This document shows positions 59,534 through 64,000 of a stretch of 64,000 nucleotides of DNA, piece after piece (positions within the stretch are counted from its first letter, which is position 1; the number at the start of each line of letters is the position of its first letter). The stretch spans positions 1,621,442-1,685,441 of the forward strand of contig JXCB02000002.1 in assembly GCA_000828075.3 (NCBI GenBank), read 5' to 3'. The notes beneath the pieces were generated by a model. The model was not told where the DNA came from. It made no database searches and worked only from the letters and a program-made list of their open reading frames with translations. The position numbers and the translations under genes were made by a program. This DNA comes from Tolypothrix campylonemoides VB511288 (GTDB taxonomy: Bacteria > Cyanobacteriota > Cyanobacteriia > Cyanobacteriales > Nostocaceae).

Positions 59534-60622
59534 ATGCTAGAGTCTTCTACCAAACCGCTGCTAAATTCTCTATTAGATATTGCTAGCAATGTCCAAATTG
59601 AATCTAACTTTTGTATTCGCCACCCTAAATATCAACCCTTTGCTCTACCAGCCAAAATAGCAGAGCGATTTCGGAAAAATCCGCCAGGATTACAACACAA
59701 GTATCTTGCTCTACTTTTGCGAAATTTCCTTCACGGAATTTACTACAATGGCTCGCTACAAACCACATTGTCACTTGATGGTGATGCGAGTCATAACTTA
59801 GCATACAAAAACCTAGAGAGCCATTCGATTTTGGAGATTGATTGGCAATTTTACGAGCAATTACATACCAGCAATCGCGGTACAGGTTACTTTGATCCTG
59901 GTTGGCAGGTGTTGCGACGGGAACCAGATGGTAGTATCGCAGTGACCAAAGGCGGTTTGACATTGTATGTTGAATACAATAGCAACCTAGAACCATCAAC
60001 GCAGACCGCCAAAGTAGGAGAGTATATTAATATCTGGATGCCTAAAAACCGACTGGAAAACGGCTTTTACGTAGCGGTTAGTAATATTGGACAGGATTTG
60101 CAGGTTCAGCCAGATGCTCATTTGGGCGCAGGGCGAATTTACTTTAATGTCAATCCATTTGGTGCGATCGCCCTCATGGACAGCCTCACACAGCAACTGA
60201 ACGCTGCTGCAATTCCTTTTAATTTTCAGGTTTTACATAATCCATTAGCCTATGGGCGCTACGACTCAGGAGTGCTGTCCTTTGAACGCGAAGACTACCC
60301 AGCAGTGCGAAAAATCCTTCAGGCTGTCTATGCAGACTATCAATCGCATTTTCACAAAGAAATCCCCTTATTTACCAAATTTTTGGCACCTGGGCTAGGT
60401 TTAGCTGAAGAAGTCAGCCAAAAATTTGCAGCACAGGAAAGTTTTGGAATGAACCGCTGTCAAATTGTGGCTAATGCTTTGTTGGAAGTTTGGCAACAAG
60501 GTAACAATTCAACACACGAGCGAATGAGGGCAATTGAGCTACATTTTAATCGGTTCGGCATTGATTTACAGCGTCCGTACCTCAATCCTTACTCTGAGGA
60601 TATTTACTACGAATTAAACTGA
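59534..60622 (+). CDS. HopA1 domain protein (putative phospho-Ser/Thr lyase)
   Basis: The 362-residue protein has HopA1 features over most of its length, including [30 protein letters not shown], the strand block [40 protein letters not shown] and a C-terminal helix. HopA1 of Pseudomonas is a type III effector. Homologues such as LxmY in class V lanthipeptide synthesis act as lyases working with an APH-like kinase, which is the upstream neighbour here. I infer a lyase role but have no direct evidence. Confidence 0.78.
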   Translation: MLESSTKPLLNSLLDIASNVQIESNFCIRHPKYQPFALPAKIAERFRKNPPGLQHKYLALLLRNFLHGIYYNGSLQTTLSLDGDASHNLAYKNLESHSILEIDWQFYEQLHTSNRGTGYFDPGWQVLRREPDGSIAVTKGGLTLYVEYNSNLEPSTQTAKVGEYINIWMPKNRLENGFYVAVSNIGQDLQVQPDAHLGAGRIYFNVNPFGAIALMDSLTQQLNAAAIPFNFQVLHNPLAYGRYDSGVLSFEREDYPAVRKILQAVYADYQSHFHKEIPLFTKFLAPGLGLAEEVSQKFAAQESFGMNRCQIVANALLEVWQQGNNSTHERMRAIELHFNRFGIDLQRPYLNPYSEDIYYELN

Positions 60623-60704
60623 TAAAACCAATGGTTGCGGTAAAATTATTTACTATAGCCGGCAAATAGTCTGCTATATATTTTTGAATTTTGAATTTTT
60701 CAAA

Positions 60705-61151
60705 ATGCCTTTTACTTATAATCGCACCGTTCGGTTTCAAGATACTGATGCTGCTGGAGTCGTTTACTTTGCTAATATCTTGGCTATTTGTCATGAAGCT
60801 TATGAAGAGTCTCTAGTTGTATCTGGCATTAACCTCAAAGATTTTTTCACCAATCCATCTGTAGCTTTTCCCATTGTTCATACTAGTGTGGATTTTTTCC
60901 GTCCGCTGTATTGTGGGGACAATTTGGTTATTAGATTAATGCCACAACAGCTTAGTGTTGATAGGTTTGAAGTGGCTTATGAAGTCATAGTTGGTGAGGT
61001 GATGGCTGCTAAAGCAGTGACTCGACACGTTTGTATTGAGACAAATAGCAGAACTAAAAGAGAGTTACCAGAAGAAATGACGGAATGGTTGGAAGCGAAC
61101 CGCCGAGGCGCAGAGAGCGTAGAGAGAAGAAAGTCAAGAGAGGTTATTTGA
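60705..61151 (+). CDS. menI: 1,4-dihydroxy-2-naphthoyl-CoA thioesterase (4HBT hotdog fold)
   Basis: From ATG 60705 the protein is 148 residues. It has the 4HBT motif [17 protein letters not shown] with the catalytic Asp, and [17 protein letters not shown]. It hydrolyses DHNA-CoA in phylloquinone synthesis, consistent with menE, menC and menA next door on the opposite strand. The last about 20 residues ([16 protein letters not shown]) are translated intergenic repeat, so the normal C-terminus has been replaced or extended. Confidence 0.87.
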   Translation: MPFTYNRTVRFQDTDAAGVVYFANILAICHEAYEESLVVSGINLKDFFTNPSVAFPIVHTSVDFFRPLYCGDNLVIRLMPQQLSVDRFEVAYEVIVGEVMAAKAVTRHVCIETNSRTKRELPEEMTEWLEANRRGAESVERRKSREVI

Positions 61152-61216
61152 AAGAGTTAGGAAACGAACCGCCAAGACGCCAAGAACGCCAAGAACGCCA
61201 AGAAGAAGAGAGGTTT

Positions 61217-62716
61217 TTAAAGAGAGTTTTGAAGAAAATTTGTTGCTATTTGCTGTAGCTGTTGGCGATTGATTTTGCCTTGAGAGTTGCGAGGTAGGCT
61301 TTGTACAGGAATCCAATGTTTGGGAATTTTAAATTTGCTAAGTTTCTGTTTTAGGAGATTTCGGATTTCTAAATCAGAAGTATTCGAGTTTTTCGGAATG
61401 TAAATTGCTGTAACTGCTTGTCCCCAAAGTTTATCTGGTATGCCGATGACACAAATATCTGCTACCATTTGTGTTGCTCTAATGGTTGATTCAATTTCGA
61501 TTGGATAGACATTTTCTCCGCCTGTAATGATTTTTTCGCTGTTACGTCCAACGATATGTAAATAACCTTGGTTATCTAAAAAGCCCAAATCATCTACTCG
61601 CAAACATTCCTGATTATCCCAAGTATTAGGATAGTAGCCTAAAGCTAGAGATTGAGAATAAATTGTGATATTTCCTATTTGATTTGAATTCAATTCCTCG
61701 CCTTGCTCATTGCAAATTTTTACAGAGGCATGGGGAAGGAGTTGACTACAGCTATCTTTACCATTCAGAAAATCATCGGGTTTGAGGGTGGCAATTTGTG
61801 AGGCGGTTTCTGTCATCCCATAGGTGGGAGCTAATCGGATGTTGTAATATCTTGCTTTTTCTAAAAGTTCGTTCCAAGCTGGCGCACCTCCCAAAAGTAC
61901 GGTTTGAAATTGGGATAACCACTCAGTTAATTCTGAATTTTGTAGAAGACGCTGTAACTGTGTTGGTACTAAAGAAATACAAAATTTTGATTGTTCAATA
62001 GTGTTTATTTGATTTTTTATTGGTTCAAACTCTAATTCTTTAAATTGCTGAATAACGAGTTTTCCACCAGTGGTGAAGGAGCGCATAAATTGCATTAAAC
62101 CGCTGACATGATAAAGCGGTAAAACGCAAAAAGAATTAACTTGATTGAGCGAAAAATGTTCTGTAAACCCTCTTACGGATGCCATTAAAGTTTCCCAGGT
62201 ATGAATGGCAAACTTCATCTTTCCCGATGAACCACCAGTGGGGATCATAATGAGTCCTGAGTGGGGAGGTAAGAAAGTAGGGATGAGGGAGTGAGGGAAT
62301 GAGGCAATGAGGGAAGTTTCCCTCCCTCTCTCCCTCTCTCCCTCCCTCTCTCCCTCCCTCTCTCCTCTTTCTCTAGTTTTTATTCCCCAGTTCCTAGTCC
62401 CTAGTCCCCAAATTAAATCTGGCTTGACTAAATCAAAAACCTGTTGCCATTCTTGTTTTCCCCAATCGGGATTGCAAAGAAAAACTGGACAACGAGCTGC
62501 ACAAGCAGCGAGAAACCCTGCTAAAAACCGCACTGGATCGCGTTCAGTAAGGAGAATTTTCAGCGGTTTGCCTCGATAATATGAAAACTGCGTTAATTCT
62601 AAATACAGCTGTTCGCTTAACTGGGCAAATAAATCACTATCATTACAAATTAACCAGTCTTTAGGTAGAGACTGGTAAAATGTTTGCTGCACAATATTTT
62701 CTAGAGTTTTTTCCAT
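61217..62716 (-). CDS. menE: o-succinylbenzoate-CoA ligase
   Basis: The adenylate-forming enzyme of about 499 residues has the P-loop IMIPTGGSSGKMKFAI, TYGMTETASQIATL, IVGRNSEKIITGGENVYP and the C-terminal lysine motif RNSQGKINR. It makes OSB-CoA for phylloquinone. ATG 62716 lies inside the end of menC (16-bp overlap), which implies translational coupling. A low-complexity insert (about residues 120-165, with REREGEREGERERGR) sits just before the P-loop and comes from a CCCTCTCT repeat at 62285-62375. Confidence 0.93.
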   Translation of the reverse strand: MEKTLENIVQQTFYQSLPKDWLICNDSDLFAQLSEQLYLELTQFSYYRGKPLKILLTERDPVRFLAGFLAACAARCPVFLCNPDWGKQEWQQVFDLVKPDLIWGLGTRNWGIKTRERGEREGEREGERERGRETSLIASFPHSLIPTFLPPHSGLIMIPTGGSSGKMKFAIHTWETLMASVRGFTEHFSLNQVNSFCVLPLYHVSGLMQFMRSFTTGGKLVIQQFKELEFEPIKNQINTIEQSKFCISLVPTQLQRLLQNSELTEWLSQFQTVLLGGAPAWNELLEKARYYNIRLAPTYGMTETASQIATLKPDDFLNGKDSCSQLLPHASVKICNEQGEELNSNQIGNITIYSQSLALGYYPNTWDNQECLRVDDLGFLDNQGYLHIVGRNSEKIITGGENVYPIEIESTIRATQMVADICVIGIPDKLWGQAVTAIYIPKNSNTSDLEIRNLLKQKLSKFKIPKHWIPVQSLPRNSQGKINRQQLQQIATNFLQNSL

Positions 62717-63750
62717 AAAGCTTCTGGCAAAGTTTCTTCTTGGGCAAACCAATGGTTGACACCAAAACCTACTGCTCTGTTACCCTGAGATAATTCAGCG
62801 GCTAGCTGGAGTGCAGCTTGTCTACCAATTACGGTTTCAAAAACGGATGAAAAGACAGCATCAATTTTATGCTGTTGGCAAAACTGACGCAGACGGGATG
62901 GCGAACCGACTATCCCAGGCTTAATTACAAAAATTCTTCGCCAACCTTGTTTGAAGCATCTGGCTAGTTGGTTCAGTGTGGCGACAGACTCATCTAGCGC
63001 GATCGCCGTCTGATAACAATAACTCAATTCCAACATCGCCTCGAATTGAGCCACAGACAAAGGCTGTTCAATAAATTCAATTTCTAGGGATAATTCATAA
63101 TCTGCCTTAATATTGTCGCAAGTCCGCAGCCATAAATTAGCTTCTTCATAGCTCAACCCACCATTAGCATCTAACCGCAGCTTTGCAGAGGCTGGCAAAG
63201 TTTGAGTGAGTCGTTCAAAAATTTCCAGTTCTTGAACAATTGGATAAACACCTATCTTCCACTTAAAGGTACGATATCCCTCCTTCCACAGCTTCTGCCA
63301 AATTTGTAGCGCCGCTTCCCCAGCTGGTAACAAACCGCTGTATGTTAGCGATTGGGGATTAGGGATTAGGGATTGGGAATTATCTCCAGTCCCCAGTCCC
63401 CAGTCCCCAGTCCCCAGTCCCCAGTCCCCAGTCCCCAGTCCCCAGTCCCCAGTCCCCAGTCCCCAAGCCGCTGACTCAAATCCAAATTGACACGCCGGTA
63501 ACTCGTCACGAATAGAAAAAATCGTCTCTTGTGTAATTTCCTCTGGAAGCTCGTGGCAAAATTCTAGAGCTTCTTCTAGAGTTTCCGAACCAAACCAGCT
63601 GATGGGCGCAATTTCCCCCCAGCCGATTTTTCCTGTTTTATCCGTGAGACGCAGGATAATACCTTCGCGAACATCCCAAGTTCCGTGACTTGTATTCAGC
63701 GGTTTCAGAAATCTTTGCTGGTAAGGACGAAACTCAAATCGATACTGCAT
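62701..63750 (-). CDS. menC: o-succinylbenzoate synthase
   Basis: This is an enolase-superfamily enzyme of about 349 residues from ATG 63750. The catalytic Lys region is YRTFKWKIGVYP, metal ligands lie in LRLDANGG, LEIEFIEQPL and IALDESV, and the second Lys lies in IFVIKPGIVGS. It dehydrates SHCHC to OSB in phylloquinone synthesis. ATG overlaps the menA stop (TGATG). Near residue 95 a WGLGTGD heptapeptide array from CCCCAGT tandem repeats is inserted in the N-terminal capping domain. Confidence 0.93.
   Translation of the reverse strand: MQYRFEFRPYQQRFLKPLNTSHGTWDVREGIILRLTDKTGKIGWGEIAPISWFGSETLEEALEFCHELPEEITQETIFSIRDELPACQFGFESAAWGLGTGDWGLGTGDWGLGTGDWGLGTGDNSQSLIPNPQSLTYSGLLPAGEAALQIWQKLWKEGYRTFKWKIGVYPIVQELEIFERLTQTLPASAKLRLDANGGLSYEEANLWLRTCDNIKADYELSLEIEFIEQPLSVAQFEAMLELSYCYQTAIALDESVATLNQLARCFKQGWRRIFVIKPGIVGSPSRLRQFCQQHKIDAVFSSVFETVIGRQAALQLAAELSQGNRAVGFGVNHWFAQEETLPEALWKKL
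63384..63460. repeat. CCCCAGT tandem array (11 units) inside menC
   Basis: Eleven head-to-tail 7-bp units (one CTCCAGT, ten CCCCAGT) translate on the minus strand as WGLGTGD repeated, since three units make seven codons. The flanks contain GGGATTAGGGATT copies. The array is in frame within menC. Confidence 0.95.
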
Positions 63751-64000
63751 CAAAAACCTGCAAGCAAAAATCCTAAACCGAACAGCAAGCAACTCCAAAA
63801 ATGGACTGATACGGCAATAAATTTACAGTTACTCACTTTTTCCGGGTGGTTATGATTTTGCTGAACATGACTACATAACTTTCGGGCATAAGGTAAACTC
63901 GCAAAATTTAGTAAAGTCCACACGGGGAAAATTCCACAAACCACAAACAGCAAAGTTAGGACATAAATGCTACCAGTAAACCAAGTTAACAACTGAGCCG
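63750..64000 (-). CDS. menA: DHNA phytyltransferase MenA (partial, N-terminus outside window)
   Basis: This is the C-terminal part of a UbiA-family membrane prenyltransferase. It has hydrophobic helices FTGSIYVLTLLFVVCGIFPVW and FWSCLLFGLGFLLAGF around a short loop. The frame is open to the right edge of the window. It attaches the phytyl chain to DHNA in phylloquinone synthesis. It overlaps menC by one base, which supports a menA-menC-menE operon. Confidence 0.88.
   Translation of the reverse strand, partial: AQLLTWFTGSIYVLTLLFVVCGIFPVWTLLNFASLPYARKLCSHVQQNHNHPEKVSNCKFIAVSVHFWSCLLFGLGFLLAGF

Noticed and set aside
63384-63460. CCCCAGT array as CRISPR or a binding-site cluster
   Set aside because: It is a simple 7-bp tandem repeat with no spacers, matching low-complexity DNA found elsewhere in the window.

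Overview
The window comes from a filamentous, heterocyst-group (Nostocales-type) cyanobacterium. The evidence is direct: a photosystem II subunit gene (psbX), ycf66, a tocopherol cyclase, phylloquinone genes (menA/menC/menE plus a DHNA-CoA thioesterase), a carotenoid-binding OCP-N domain protein, many GCGATCGC (HIP1) octamers, and a near-complete hmp chemotaxis-like locus of the kind that controls hormogonium motility. Intergenic DNA is crowded with short repeats (REP-like palindromes, small TATAGCA-ended inverted-repeat elements, CCCCAGT and CCCTCACT low-complexity tracts), as is common in Scytonema/Tolypothrix/Nostoc-like genomes. I cannot name the species.

Layout. 1-11 kb: a partial TolB-like lipoprotein gene and ycf66, psbX (too short for routine ORF calling), a YggT-family gene, accC, tRNA-Leu(GAG), a chorismate-lyase-like gene, type 2 argC, a DUF3352 gene, the cytochrome c assembly gene ccsA, a HAD hydrolase and a small exported protein. 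11-26 kb: a periplasmic prolyl oligopeptidase, then the operon hmpB-hmpC-hmpD-hmpE (minus strand; CheY, CheW, MCP, giant hybrid CheA) with hmpF divergent (plus strand), then tilS. 26-34 kb: a double-domain M16 peptidase, tRNA-Arg(UCU), an IS200/IS605 element with intact tnpB and broken tnpA, and a D-Ala-D-Ala carboxypeptidase. 34-40 kb: the lipid cluster plsX-fabH-fabD-plsC, then an AI-2E-family permease and DUF2288. 40-50 kb: YdcF, tRNA-Arg(CCU), tocopherol cyclase divergent from a DnaJ-TPR gene, a coiled-coil/WD40 protein, a metallophosphoesterase, an unusual endonuclease-like/ParA fusion, a stand-alone helical carotenoid protein and a GNAT acetyltransferase. 50-57 kb: a compact same-strand block of a DUF815 AAA ATPase, a membrane coiled-coil protein with a TerB-C-like tail, a BREX BrxC/BrxD-type ATPase and a superfamily 2 helicase. 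57-64 kb: TMEM14, an APH-kinase plus HopA1-domain pair, then the phylloquinone genes.

Most interesting items. (1) The 50-57 kb block looks like a self-contained BrxD-helicase-TerB-C module without any BREX methyltransferase or PglZ, a candidate defence system. (2) The APH/HopA1 pair resembles the split kinase/lyase enzymes of class V lanthipeptide and thioamitide biosynthesis but has no visible precursor. (3) The 47.3 kb gene fuses a PD-(D/E)XK-like domain to a ParA ATPase. (4) Repeats have invaded coding sequence in frame in at least seven genes, including menC, menE, tilS, an M16 peptidase, the helicase and hmpE, where a 115-bp element with perfect 13-bp terminal inverted repeats lies in the linker. 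(5) The hmp locus appears to lack an hmpA gene between hmpB and hmpF.
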